Source: Hofstenia miamia (lineage: Eukaryota > Xenacoelomorpha > Acoela). Taken from it: 64,000 nucleotides of DNA. Below are positions 22,251 through 34,043 of this stretch, one piece after another. Made by a program: the position numbers and the translations under genes. The stretch lies in assembly GCA_004352715.1 (NCBI GenBank), contig SCFE01000043.1:2128207-2192206 (forward strand). The letters are read 5' to 3'. The notes beneath the pieces were generated by a model, which ran no database searches, had not been told where the DNA came from, and was given only the letters and a program-made list of their open reading frames with translations. The first letter of the stretch is position 1; each line of letters begins with the position of its first letter.

Positions 22251-22993
22251 CACGGGTAAGTTATTTTTACAATTAAATAATACAATTAAGTGAAAAATGA
22301 TTTCTTGTACATGTTTAACGTCAATAAAAATTTCCTGGCGAGACTTAATTTGCAAGATGAAAACACTACATATATTATCAATGCAATGTGTAAAGAAACT
22401 AAATTACAAAATGAAAAAACGATAGCAAAAACTGTAAGAGAGAATTTCTTCTTTCATAGCATTAAAACGCCAACTCCTTCACAACTGGTAACAAGTAATT
22501 TGATGTTGGGAAAGAATACGTATTGACATTATCACGATAAATTCATCTTTCCATTGTCAGATGCTTTTTTAACAGTAATTTGTTTTTGGTCAAATGCCAT
22601 AATTCAAATCTCTCAGCAAAGAAATNAAATAATTAACTTGAAAAAATAAATTTACCAAAAAATTTACAATAAATAATTAGTAAAATAGAATTAATTTATA
22701 AAATAGTGCTGATGTTTACAAAATATTTTTGTTCTTTGTTCTATTTTTCTTGACTTGTCGTAGTAATCGTGGTTTCAGTTTTTAATGATGAACACATAAT
22801 TTAAAGCATTTTTTCACCCCAATTAAAGATGTTTTCACTTTAAAAGATTTTGTTTATCGAATAATCATCTTGACATGCAGGAGATTGAAGGCGCTAATAG
22901 TTTTCATCGTAGTGAATTCGAGTGGATTTTTCATTATAAATCTTAAAAGATCAAATTAACTAACTTTGTTTGCCAAATTACAAACATTTGCAC
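22251..22993. other. Right-arm interior, no recognised gene
   Basis: A+T-rich sequence with one 78-codon open frame (22290-22526) that has no recognisable motif. A single n lies at 22626. Confidence 0.4.
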
Positions 22994-23336
22994 NNNNNNN
23001 NNNNNNNNNNNNNNNNNNNNNNNNNNNNNNNNNNNNNNNNNNNNNNNNNNNNNNNNNNNNNNNNNNNNNNNNNNNNNNNNNNNNNNNNNNNNNNNNNNNN
23101 NNNNNNNNNNNNNNNNNNNNNNNNNNNNNNNNNNNNNNNNNNNNNNNNNNNNNNNNNNNNNNNNNNNNNNNNNNNNNNNNNNNNNNNNNNNNNNNNNNNN
23201 NNNNNNNNNNNNNNNNNNNNNNNNNNNNNNNNNNNNNNNNNNNNNNNNNNNNNNNNNNNNNNNNNNNNNNNNNNNNNNNNNNNNNNNNNNNNNNNNNNNN
23301 NNNNNNNNNNNNNNNNNNNNNNNNNNNNNNNNNNNN
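22994..23336. other. Sequencing gap, 343 N
   Basis: Gap within the right arm of the nested element. Confidence 0.9.
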
Positions 23337-23621
23337 TGTTTTTCAAGTTGTGTGAAATGGTTACAACAGCCTTTACTATATTAAAGAACTATTCATTTGT
23401 TGGATGACGAAATATACATTATTTATTACTGAATAATCTGGATAACAAGTTCATGCATTGTGATTTCCCATGTCAACTGCAAAAAATAAATGGTGATACT
23501 TCTGTGCAATTTCCCTAGATGCAGTGAAGTTCTGCATAACAACTTGGTCTGCATGAAAAACAGCTCATATACAATACATTTTGTTTCACATGTAATTCCT
23601 AAGCATGGCGAATATTTATTA

Positions 23622-24362
23622 CCATTTTTTTATTTGGATATTGGTGAAAATGAACTTGCCTTTGTCATGTATATCAGACATTTCATTTTTTATTGATTTA
23701 TCAATGGTATATTTCATATGCTTTGGCATATATTTCTATCTTGTTTTTGAAAATGTGCGTCTATTTCAAGTGACTATAGTGTTTAAGTTTAGCAAAACAT
23801 TTCTCCACTTTATGTTTGGATATCAACACATTGAAACGAGTTTTGCTTCTATCAATTATATTCCTTGTTGCATGATTAAACATTGTTATGAGAAACATTG
23901 TTTAAGAACTTCATCACTCAGAGTTGTTATGTAATGTATGCTTTTACAATTTATACACAATTGCTAAAGAAATTGCTGTTTTCCACCTCTTGCAATCAAT
24001 ATTAATGTGCTTGGAAACACACTCTAATGCAAATAATACATCATATTTGGGTTTTCAATCTATGAATTGTTTTCCTTAAAACATTTCGTTGCATGTTTAA
24101 ACATTGTTACAACAAACACGCTCTAAGTGAAATTTGTCATCAAAAATATCAGTTTGCCTAAATTCTAAAAATCAAAAATTCTCACTTTGGTCTGAACAAA
24201 TTGTCTAAAAAATTAATTTGCTCATTTTAGTTTTGTCAAAAATATTTCATTGCTAGATGGCGTCCAATAGAATCACTTCATTTCCACATGGCAAATAGCC
24301 ACAGGTGTTACGAGAACTTCAGGGTGTCCCATAGGGACGTCCTCATGCTCTTCTTAACTACT
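23622..24362 (-). repeat. Right terminal inverted repeat of the nested element
   Basis: Inverted counterpart of 16814-17553; differences are scattered substitutions. An apparent 109-codon frame here (23605-23934) is mirrored in the left arm and lacks a recognisable motif, so it is probably not a gene. Confidence 0.85.
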
Positions 24363-24872
24363 TGCCTTTGAAAGCATTAACTTACTCTTTGTTTGTAGTT
24401 CATTTATCAACTTTCTTTGATGCTCTTTATTGAAGATGCCAGTAATGAATTGAGCCATTACAAGTTCGGCATAAATATCAATAACATTTTTTAATGATTG
24501 GAAATCGCAATGTTCAGAAGCAACTTTAAGTCAATTTAAGAAATTAGAGGCTGTTTCACCTTCTTTTTGAGAAAGTGAATGAAACTTAGATCTTTCAGCC
24601 CAAATTAACCTTTTTTCGGGTTGTAGGAAGTTAAGGTATTCTTTTTCAATTACAGTAAAAGGGGTTGATTCAATTTCCTTGGGACGTAATATACAAATGG
24701 CTTTTTCAAGTGCAGATATTCCACAAGTAGCCATGAAAAAGTTAGTCATTTGAAATTCAGAATTGTCTTCATAATTTTTGACTTTGCATTTAGCTTTAAA
24801 TTGGACGATCCAGGTTTTTACACGGTCGTAATAATTGATATGCATTTCTTGATTTGCTGACTGCACCATCAT
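24363..24872 (-). pseudogene. gag: Gypsy Gag N-terminal half
   Basis: On the minus strand an open frame starts at 24872 with two consecutive methionines and runs to a stop at 24531. A same-direction reading of gag character continues to the insertion edge at 24363. It contains the WIVQFKAKC block typical of the Gag N-terminal region, where a W..F...F motif lies near residue 20, and a long helical middle. Gag would form the virus-like particle. The first codon overlaps the last base of the 5' LTR. One in-frame stop precedes the insertion, and the insertion itself destroys the gene. Confidence 0.7.
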
Positions 24873-25016
24873 GAACGTTTAATAATGATAGATATTTGAT
24901 AAGAAACAACATTCATGCACAAGATAAAATTGTTTATTAAATCTACCACGTTACAATTCTCTCTATGTTTACAGATGTTTACACTACAAATTTAAAACTG
25001 TATACAACATACAACA
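24872..25016 (-). repeat. 5' LTR of the Ty3/gypsy element, 145 bp
   Basis: The ends are TG...CA on the minus strand and the LTR is alignable over its full length with 11379-11523. It is only 145 bp, short for a gypsy LTR. No convincing TATA box or polyadenylation site was assigned, though AATAAA occurs on the minus strand in the middle. Confidence 0.85.
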
Positions 25017-26722
25017 AAAGTATTAATGGAACCATACCGTCAGCATACTATTAATAGGGTATTAATATATTTCATGTTGCTCTTATATAATTTAAAATTT
25101 TTAATTCAATTTAGTATCTAATTTTAGTAAAATTCAAAATTTATATTTAAATCTCAAATTTTGTTTGAAAAATTAATTTTTCTTTCACGGATTTTAATAC
25201 ACAATTTTTTTATGATCTTGCAATATAAATTTTGGAGTTGTTCATTAATTTGCCATTATTTGTGCTATTCCTGTTTTCTTCGCCTTAGCTGCAATTTTGA
25301 AGTAAATTTATCTTGTCTAAAACAACTTCAATTCATAGTGACAATGCAAAGTGGTTATTTTTGAATTTAGATACAAAAAAGTTAATATGGGAGGTAATAC
25401 TATAAGAAACTCATACTATAAGAAACTCTATAAATATATTATGATTATAGTTGATGACAATTTTAGGATCTAGATTATTACAAATCTTCCAAAGACGTAG
25501 ATTTGCATGTGTACTATTTCGTAAGAATATCTCCATTTTTATCTCAAGATAGTATTGAAGCTCTTAAAATTTTCTATTCGCATTTAAAAAAAACAAATAT
25601 TTGTAAGTCCATGTTTATTTATTGTTAGAATATTTATTCAAATGTGGATCCGTTTCGGATTGAAAACTAAATTTTTTTAAAAATTCTGATCGGATCCGGA
25701 TCTTGAAGTTTCGGATCCGAATCGGATCTTAAAATGTTGGATTTGATTCCATCTCTGTCAAACACCTTTCTGAGAACATCTGTATCCACAATATTTCTTA
25801 AGAAACTGTGAATACTGGGTTCCATGCAACCAAGTCTCAACACCAAAGATGATTACATCTACAAGCATAAATTGAGAGAAATATATTTTTTAGTCTAATG
25901 TTTTTGTTAAAATTACTAAAGATCCCTAGAATAACAATATGAATAAAGAATTGCTGATATTGATTCCTAAAATCTTCATACACAAAACAAACTCTATCTC
26001 ATCATGTAAATGGCCTCTAAAAATCCACATGTCATCTGCTTACATTCTCAGTACTCACCTATTTTGTTACCAGCTCAGTAAGCTAACTAGTTTAGTTTTT
26101 ATATGCCGGTGTCAAACTGTTAATATCATCTGCACACCCCTAAAGATTGCTCTGCGCATTAGTATATCATAAATTATTGAACGCTGCCAGTTCAAGGAGA
26201 GAACCTTTGAAAAATTGAAGGTTTTGTGTAGTATGTTATTGCGATTGATAATATCCAATGACTTAAACTATATGCTTGTAAAACTACAGTTAAGCACGAT
26301 TTTATCAAATAAATTGGTCAGACCAGCTTATTTCTAAATAAGCCATTATAGAGCCATTATATAGAAGAAACCTAGACAAGTGAGATACACTTAAAAATGA
26401 AATTAGGGATGACATTTGCTCTCATTTTTATCACAAAATAAGTAAATTGACTGTCTATTTTATATTGCACTTGCATATCTTTATCTAATACCTGTCTAAA
26501 AACTTACAAAAATAAGAAACATTTTTGCTAACGTTAGCACTAAATATGCAAGTTGCACCAAAGAATTGTAACTAGACGCTGTTAGATAAGTATAAAAACA
26601 TCGAAGTATTTTTGGACTCATTACAAAAATTCACCCGGCTATTCCAATACATTTATAAGAAATACTTCTATGTCTACACTTAGGAGTGAAAATAATTTAT
26701 CTCACATTAAGTTAAGCAAAAA
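25017..26722. other. A+T-rich stretch; possible hAT-like terminus near 25640-25757
   Basis: No gene is seen. Two TATAAGAAACT words lie near 25403-25425. Near 25650-25757 several GGATCCG-like words precede CCATCTCTG. On the minus strand this reads CAGAGATGG, which resembles a hAT terminal repeat, but the partner end was not found. Confidence 0.3.
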
Positions 26723-27016
26723 ATGCAAGAACGACCGGTTTATGCAATAATAAATAATTACTACTACAAACAAATATTACAAAGAGATCACTACAAACAC
26801 CAAAAAAAATTAAAGACATTATTCCAAAACGGCATTTATTTGGATCCAATAACACATTATTTACATGTTTACTATAAATTCCAACACACAACATTAGCAT
26901 CCCGTCACATATTGTATTTCCGCAATATGTATTTATGCGAATCTGTAAGTGCTTTGGTAAATATATTTATTTTTGTTGCATTACTTTTATTTTTACTTAG
27001 CAATATTAATTTCTAA
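26723..27016 (+). CDS. Hypothetical 97-aa protein with C-terminal membrane helix (weak)
   Basis: This open frame starts with ATG and ends in a hydrophobic stretch at residues 77-96 (SALVNIFIFVALLLFLLSN), as a tail-anchored protein might. The body is rich in tyrosine, lysine and histidine, with no recognised motif. In DNA this A+T-rich a frame of this size can arise by chance, and no splice context supports it. Confidence 0.15.
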   Translation: MQERPVYAIINNYYYKQILQRDHYKHQKKLKTLFQNGIYLDPITHYLHVYYKFQHTTLASRHILYFRNMYLCESVSALVNIFIFVALLLFLLSNINF

Positions 27017-29052
27017 ATTCTTCATATTGGAAAGACAAGCTTTTAATGCATAAACATAGTATATATTGAAATAAGTGAAACTGGAATGCAGTAAATCCGC
27101 AGGCTCTTTACAGATTCTAATGTTTACTAAAACAACATTCTATTTACTATTCCTTTCATACCTAATTTATTAAATAGCATGTACATAATCAAGAAGACTT
27201 TTGCAAATTCTTTCCAAAGGCCAAACATAACACCATTATATAAGATGGTAGTTCGTAACCCTATCTCCACAATGAATTTTTCAAAATCTGTGATGACTTC
27301 AACAAAAATTTCTTAAACGCTTATAATTATATTTCTTAACAGGTTTGTATAAAATTGTTCAAAATGAGGACAAATCGATATGTTACGTAAAAGTAACGCT
27401 AGAAAAAATAGGGTTAAGATGATGTAAGCAACCGCCTCATTAAAATTATACGAGGGTGTATATATTTTTTTTTCTGATTGAAAAACAAGGAAATTGTTCA
27501 TGGCTTATTGTGATTGAGCGTTGAGTAACATACTTTAGCGCCTGATCATAACTAAAATCAAAGAGTTCGAATTGATTATTTTACGTTTGGTGACCTCTAC
27601 CTTCTGGCTGTAATATTAAGATTATAAGATGGTTCTTAATTTTTTAACTTAAAATGTTTCACTTTCTTGTCACTCATAAAGTCTATGTTAAAATCTCATT
27701 AACTTTAACGTTGGCAAAAAACTTCATAAATTTATTCAAATGGCCTCGCTTTCTTGAATTTTAATAATATCAGCATTGATTAGCTTAATATATTATATTT
27801 TTTATTACTAAATTTTAACCAATTTCAAACATAATTTCTAAAATTAATTTTTTCATGCTAGTAAACCTGTTGATTATTTAATAGTGATGTTATGTTTATT
27901 ATATTGATAGGTCTATGTGCGACCATGACCTACTAAAAACTGAGGTCATGGTGTAACACAAGGTAAAGTTTCGAAATCAGACTCCACTCGAATTTTAATA
28001 AACCGAATAGATTCTACTCGAATAAAAATATCCTTTCCCAGATACCAACCGCACTGCAATAGCCTGCAAATGTTATTTTATCGAAGTTTGAATCGAATAA
28101 GGTAGCATTTCATAATATTGCAAATTTCGAGTTGTTGAAGCATTTGCGTAAACGGGACGGGTATTACAGTCATTAAATTTTGTAGAAACTCATATTGAGA
28201 TTCCTTAATATATCTCACTAATTCAAGTTTCTTTTTTCGTAAAGTTTTTCAAGATTGTCCACCTAGAGACCATTGCATAATTTTTATATGAAAATAATCA
28301 GTTTCTTAGAAGGTACTGGCAAAGAACATTTGAATAAGGAATGAAATCATATAAGAGTGTATAGTAATTTCGGCTTATTAAAGTCCCATTTTCACGACTA
28401 ACCAAAAAAAATGAGTGAATGTACTCTATAAACCATTGTATTTGTAGTAACTTTCTTGCAAAATTTCATCAGTGATTGATGGAGAAGAGGACAAAAATTG
28501 TAAGAAAGATATCTTTAAGCTGGAAATTTCCATATTGAAGTGAATTCTAGTCAATTTTTTCATTTATGATTGCGATATTTGACACTTGCAATTTTCTCTG
28601 AAATACAGTTTTCTGCAAGCTCTGACGAATTGTAAAATTTATTATTTTGACAAAATTTGTTATTGAGCATGATAGATCAGGACTTGAGTACAGCTTATTC
28701 ATATATACCGTTATTCTAAAGAACTTCCAGTGTGTTTCTTTTTTGCATTTTTAAAATGTCGCAAGATTATTTCCAACTGCCAGCTTTTTTGTAAATATTT
28801 TTGGAATGTTGTAATAAAGCACAATATTGCTACGTGTTTTGAATTTAAAGTTTCCTCAATAAAATTTTAATGTAGCAAGCTTGATCAAATTATGATTGAT
28901 TACTGAACCTTAATTTTTGGCACAAGGTATGCTATATCTATGCTTAATACGATTACAAATATATTAAGTGAAAAAACTCTTAGCAAGCGTAATTAAAAGC
29001 ATGCCTGATAATTGTAATGTGTATTCACTTCACAAAATTAGTTTTCACAAAT
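27017..29052. other. Non-coding stretch
   Basis: No gene was recognised. A short perfect inverted repeat lies at 27925-27946 (ACCATGACCT and its inverse). A TTTATT at 28638 on this strand could be the polyadenylation signal of the F-box gene, read from the minus strand, about 410 bp past its stop. Confidence 0.4.
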
Positions 29053-30501
29053 TTAACCGAAAATGACATTTGCGTGAGGGAGATCAAGTTCTTTCAATTC
29101 AGATATCTCAACACCATCCACGTCTAAATGCAGAAGATAATTACAGTGCAGACAGAACTGTTCGACCATTGATTTCGTTATGGTAACAGTGTGTTTAATT
29201 TCAGCTGAATACAAATTTGGAAGAGCTCTACCTAATTTAAACAGAACTATTTCATCAATATTTTCTAACCGGTAAGCAATTAATTCACGAATGTTCGAGT
29301 TTTCAACCAAATTCAAGTTGGTTGAATTTAAAAAATAAACACTCCCAATATTCAACCTTGTCAAACTACTGCACGTGGCTAATATAATTTCTAGACAGAC
29401 CTGCTCAATTCTAAGTGGTTCAAATGTATATAAATACAATGAAGATAGATTTCCTGCTTGTAAAAAATCATAGCTGCTAAGACCATTTGAAAAAGCAAAC
29501 ACGTAGGTTGTCGAAAAAACCGCTTTAAGTTTCTTCACATTCGGAAACGAAATGTTTAAATTACAAAAGCTATTTATAGTGATATGCAGGTCTTCCAAGG
29601 CAACACGATTTTGCAAATAGACATAGAAATTGTGTCCAAGGTAGTTGCAAAGGGGCATGTATAGTCTTTCCAACTTTCTTAGCTGAAAAACAAAATCCCC
29701 AGAAATATTGCAATTCTCTAGCACGATTTCTACTAGATCGGCATTGTTCTTAACTAAATTTGCCAAAGCTTTATCAGTGTCACACTCAAGAAACTTAAAA
29801 TCAATGAAGCGTAGTTTCTTAAACGAAAGTGACGATAGTTCGCCCCTAGATACAGTAGTGGAACTGGAACCCATAACCAAACGGGATAGATTTTTCAAAT
29901 TATTTGACATAATAGCCAGTGTCGTTTCCGAAACTTTAAAACTTGGAATTTCTAATGTTTTTAATTTTTGTAAATGGCTAATAGCCAGTAATGATTCATC
30001 AGTTAGATTAGCGCATTCATCTAAGGAAACGAATTCTATTCCTTCCAAGCAGTTAGCAATATGAACAATTGATTTATTTGTAATATTGGGACTAAACTTT
30101 ATTCGAAGATTTTTCAAATGAGTGAAATTCGAAATCATCATAAAACCGTTATCGGTAATACGCGTACAGTTTACCAAAGAAAGACTGCTAATTGTGTTGT
30201 TTACAGTGGTAAAAGTGCCCAGCATTGAATCTTTAAAAAAGTATTGATCCACCAAGCAAAAATTTGTGATAATGGATAAATCATTGTTGTAAACTAGAGC
30301 CTCAAAACTTTCAATTGATAAAATACAATCAATTTGGGTAATAACAAATTCCCTCCGCAATTGTTTTTCTCTACTAAAGACGCACCATTGTCGGCAAACT
30401 TTAGACAGTGTTTTACAGATTGTCGTTAAGGGGAGATAACTGAATATCTCTAGAAGTAAATGAACAGGTAGTTCATTTATATGGCGGTGATGGTTTGGCA
30501 T
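29053..30501 (-). CDS. F-box / leucine-rich-repeat protein (SCF ubiquitin-ligase adaptor), intronless
   Basis: This 482-codon ORF is uninterrupted. Residues about 6-48 form an F-box (INELPVHLLLEIFSYLP followed by CRQW), the segment that binds Skp1 in SCF ubiquitin ligases. From about residue 100 there are leucine-rich repeats of the FBXL/AMN1 cysteine-containing type (SLSLVNCTRITDNGF, and VSLDECANLTDESLLAIS), continuing less regularly to the C-terminus. Such proteins select substrates for ubiquitination in cytoplasm or nucleus. The length fits the family. The start ATG at 30501 is immediately ahead of the F-box and no upstream exon is needed. A single-exon structure could mean retroposition or membership of a lineage-expanded family. 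The substrate cannot be deduced. Confidence 0.85.
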   Translation of the reverse strand: MPNHHRHINELPVHLLLEIFSYLPLTTICKTLSKVCRQWCVFSREKQLRREFVITQIDCILSIESFEALVYNNDLSIITNFCLVDQYFFKDSMLGTFTTVNNTISSLSLVNCTRITDNGFMMISNFTHLKNLRIKFSPNITNKSIVHIANCLEGIEFVSLDECANLTDESLLAISHLQKLKTLEIPSFKVSETTLAIMSNNLKNLSRLVMGSSSTTVSRGELSSLSFKKLRFIDFKFLECDTDKALANLVKNNADLVEIVLENCNISGDFVFQLRKLERLYMPLCNYLGHNFYVYLQNRVALEDLHITINSFCNLNISFPNVKKLKAVFSTTYVFAFSNGLSSYDFLQAGNLSSLYLYTFEPLRIEQVCLEIILATCSSLTRLNIGSVYFLNSTNLNLVENSNIRELIAYRLENIDEIVLFKLGRALPNLYSAEIKHTVTITKSMVEQFCLHCNYLLHLDVDGVEISELKELDLPHANVIFG

Positions 30502-31501
30502 TTCATGTAAGAATCACACTACTTTGAATAGAAATTGTTATCAAGCATGCAAACACCAATTACCTGAATGCTAGTCGACTGGTATATTGCATGAAGATTT
30601 CGTTGTTTTGCCTGTGCTTACTCAAAAGGTCATTATCATTACACTCATAATTATATGTATGCGTGCAGGTTCGTAGTGATTACTACTTTGCAGAAGACTT
30701 GCAATATAGTTCTAAGGGGTCGAGTCAAACAAATAGAATTATTATAATTTCAATGTTTCTAAAGATCAGCTATTTTTCATTTTTTGGTATTTAGGCCGCC
30801 ACCTAGGTGTGTTAGGGACAAATACTGATTATTTGACTAGTTTTTAATGAAATACTCTAAAATTTTGGATTTCCAATTAAATTTACCAATTTGTCAATAG
30901 ATGCTTCACTTATAGCCTAATGGAGAGATTATAAATGAGTTATAAGGCTTTAAAAAAAAATTTAATTCAATTTTTAACGTCTATAAAGGCTCTGAACAAA
31001 ATAGATAGACTATTGTAAGGGCACTGATACCTTAACATGATTATACGTAACTATTAAACAATTCAAAACATGCCTAATTAAACACTGGACACCTGCGAGC
31101 CTATATTTAATTATTAATATACAAAAATGTGAATATTTTATCGACATTAACTGCCTCTTAGATTAAAGTTTATAATGATTGGATATCCAGGAAAAAGGAT
31201 TATTTTCTTTAAAACAGTTACATAAATTTATTTAGCAAAATATGTTGAGAAAATGCTAAATGAAATTCGTGTAAAATTCCTGACAGAATTTTTGGTTAAA
31301 CTCCAGTGCTTTACGCGAATTTTTGAACTGAACCAAGCTCCAGGTTTGCCCGTTGTGTGAGTTTTTTTCACATAACAACCAACACTGCACAACCGCAAAA
31401 GACTGTTATGTCAGACAACAATACACAACCCGACCTAACACAACAGAATAAAGAATTACACAATAATTCAATTTTTGTAATCTTGTTTGCATTAATATTA
31501 A

Positions 31502-31592
31502 ATATATATATANNNNNNNNNNNNNNNNNNNNNNNNNNNNNNNNNNNNNNNNNNNNNNNNNNNNNNNNNNNNNATATATATATATATATATA
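31502..31592. repeat. (TA)n microsatellite containing a 61-N gap
   Basis: TA repeats flank the gap on both sides, so the gap is probably unresolved microsatellite. Confidence 0.85.
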
Positions 31593-32608
31593 AATATAAT
31601 GCAAATTAATATTATAGTGGAATATTGATGATTTGTATTTGTAGTATAGCAATTTAAAAAAAACTTACTATTCTCTAAATTCATTCTCATACCAAAGCAG
31701 TAGAGAAAGTCTCCAGTATCAATATTTAGAAAGAAAAAGAATCTGAACGTATTTTCATAAAATGTAAACATTTGTAATTCAGTGATGCAGTGATATGAAT
31801 AATTTTTTGCATTATTTGTATAATTTTTATGAAGTATTTTTCATGATTTTGGCGAATATATGAAACAGTTTTCTATCAAACGTATCTCATTCAGCGATTT
31901 GCGAAAAAATAGTCAAGAATATATACGAATATTATATAAAATAAATGTGGGTGAAGAGTCTAAAGATTCGAATAAAAATTACCTTTTTTCATCAACCATA
32001 ACAAAATTTCCATTTATATTTCAGCTAAAAGGAAGTACTAATAACGCTTCTTAATATAGACATATTTGAGAGACTGACATGATTCTAAAACTTCAGGATA
32101 TAAACAGGCCTGGGCTTTCACGCTCAGTCCATGCAAGCCCCAAGAGCTACTCCCGTAGATTGACAAAGAATGAGTCCTACCCAGCCCAAATCCGTAAGGA
32201 GCTCATTGTTAAGTCTGCATGTTACATACAAGCTCATTTCTCCGAAAATATAAGTCCACACATTTCATCCAGTCTTAATTTATCTTATCTAGGCCCGCCT
32301 AAAGCAATAACTAAACTGTATTAGTGAAAAGATATTAACCCTAAGTATACACTAAGAACTACTTCGGGCCTGACGTACGTGAAAACCTTAATTATTTTTC
32401 AGCAAATTGCGAATTCTTTAAATTCTTTCAAATTCTCTCATTTTGTAGTGTTTTGCCGATAAGGTGTTGTAAGCCCATGAAAACAGAAATTGACCGAGGG
32501 CCAAACCCGTCTACGGCCCACTGTGGGCAAATATTTTGTTTTACGGCCAATATACCGCTTAAAAATCATCTCATGGTTCCACGGCATACCTTTTATTTTG
32601 GACAAAAT

Positions 32609-32612
<4 letters not shown>

Positions 32613-32671
<59 letters not shown>
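32613..32671. repeat. (TA)n microsatellite, about 59 bp
   Basis: Uninterrupted TA repeat, the longest fully sequenced one in the window. Confidence 0.95.
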
Positions 32672-32674
<3 letters not shown>

Positions 32675-34043
32675 CAAGTACCGAATTTATCGTTATGAAT
32701 TGTTTTCATTTAATTGTACTTGATAAATTGCATATTCGGTATACGTTTGAGCAGATCAAAATTGTTCTAAACACCACTGGTCTGATAAAAAATTGTTTCA
32801 TAATTAGTGAAAGTTTGAACTACACATAGTTGATAGCAAGTTAATGGAATGTAGAAATAGAACACATTTACATAAAATGCATTTAATATATGAACATGAA
32901 TTTATTAATCATGTTTTTTATATTTTACGGAGTTCTGCTCTCCAGTATTTTCTTTGTTTTTAAAAAAATTCATTTGAAAAGCTGTTGAGGCGATTATTAC
33001 TATTTTTATTGTAAATTCTAGGCAGCTTTTGTATCGAATACACTTAAATAAAACAACTAGTAATCATTTTGGCTTACTCAAACAATATTATTTTGTTATT
33101 AAAAAATTTGGTGTAATAAAGATCCGAAGTATTTTTAATTGAAATACTATTAAACTTAATGAATTTGTTGTGATTTTTGTGCATATTGTGTGACACAACG
33201 GCAAACCTGGAAAATTACCAACCTGTAGGAATAAAAAAACGGTGATTATTCGTCGCTATCACTAAGAAAAACGCCACATATCTTTGTCAGCTTGAAAGCA
33301 TATCCACGTCACAAGCAAGATCTTTAACCAGTCTCAAATTACAATTATTTTTAAACCCCGGCATTAGACTATGAAACTTATGTTATTATATAGGTTAGGC
33401 TTTAGTTTAATAATGTTAAGATTTAGTGTTTGTCAACACTCAATACTGGCTTATGCATATAGGATTCGCACAAAGTATGTCGGATTCACCCCGGCCTAGC
33501 TTATATTCGCGCTAAGTGCTACGTAAAATTCATTTTGGGCAAGAGCTAACGCGATGTTTGGCCTTAGCAAAACAAAGCAGATCAGCTTGCAAAAGTGTTT
33601 ATTGAAGTTAGTTAATGTATTATAAATATGTTAAGGCAATTTTCGACATTCTTATGCATTAAAAATGTAAAAAACATTTATATTTCCTCATTGAAACTTA
33701 AAAAACATTTATATAAAGTTCTAAGTATTAAGGCGTTGAAATTCATGATGACATCAAATACATCATTTATCATGAATATAAACAATCCATATTTGTTGAT
33801 AAAATTTTATCTGAGCCCGAAAACATTTCTTACAAAATTTATTTATGAATTGAAACTTGGTGTTTGCTATATAAGGATTTTATTTTAGTAAGTTATAAAT
33901 TATCCAATATTTTGCTCTATGTAATTGCTATAATGCATAAATACATAAATTTTTCATTAGATGATACCCGGGTGTATGCAAAGTTTAGATAATCTATTAG
34001 TGAGAATGATAATGCTTACATATACATGTATATGTATATATAT

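Larger units (their letters stand above)
16814..24362. mobile_element. Nested 7.5-kb element with terminal inverted repeats of at least 740 bp
   Basis: The ends are AGTAGTTAAGAAGAGC and its inverse, GCTCTTCTTAACTACT. Bases 16814-17553 match the reverse complement of 23622-24362 at high identity with almost no indels. The flanks are TGCCTG (16808-16813) and TGCCTT (24363-24368), a 6-bp target duplication with one mismatch. The element interrupts gypsy gag. A further inverted match (17987-18206 against 22031-22250) lies inside. About 2.8 kb are N. A 6-bp duplication, very long TIRs and AGT...ACT ends fit Polinton/Maverick elements, but no polymerase, integrase or capsid gene is visible. A foldback-type element is the main alternative. 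Confidence 0.8.
30502..33999. other. Non-coding stretch with (TA)n tracts
   Basis: No gene was recognised. It contains (TA)n at 31502-31592 (broken by 61 N at 31513-31573) and 32613-32671. Open frames of 60-86 codons here (for example 31860-32054, 32079-32324 and 33628-33888) lack motifs and look like chance frames. Confidence 0.45.

Noticed and set aside
29708-30064. 118-codon plus-strand frame opposite the F-box gene
   Set aside because: Antisense shadow of the leucine-rich repeats.
31357-31771. Frames through the (TA)n tract and gap
   Set aside because: They are translations of microsatellite (alternating I-Y) and N.
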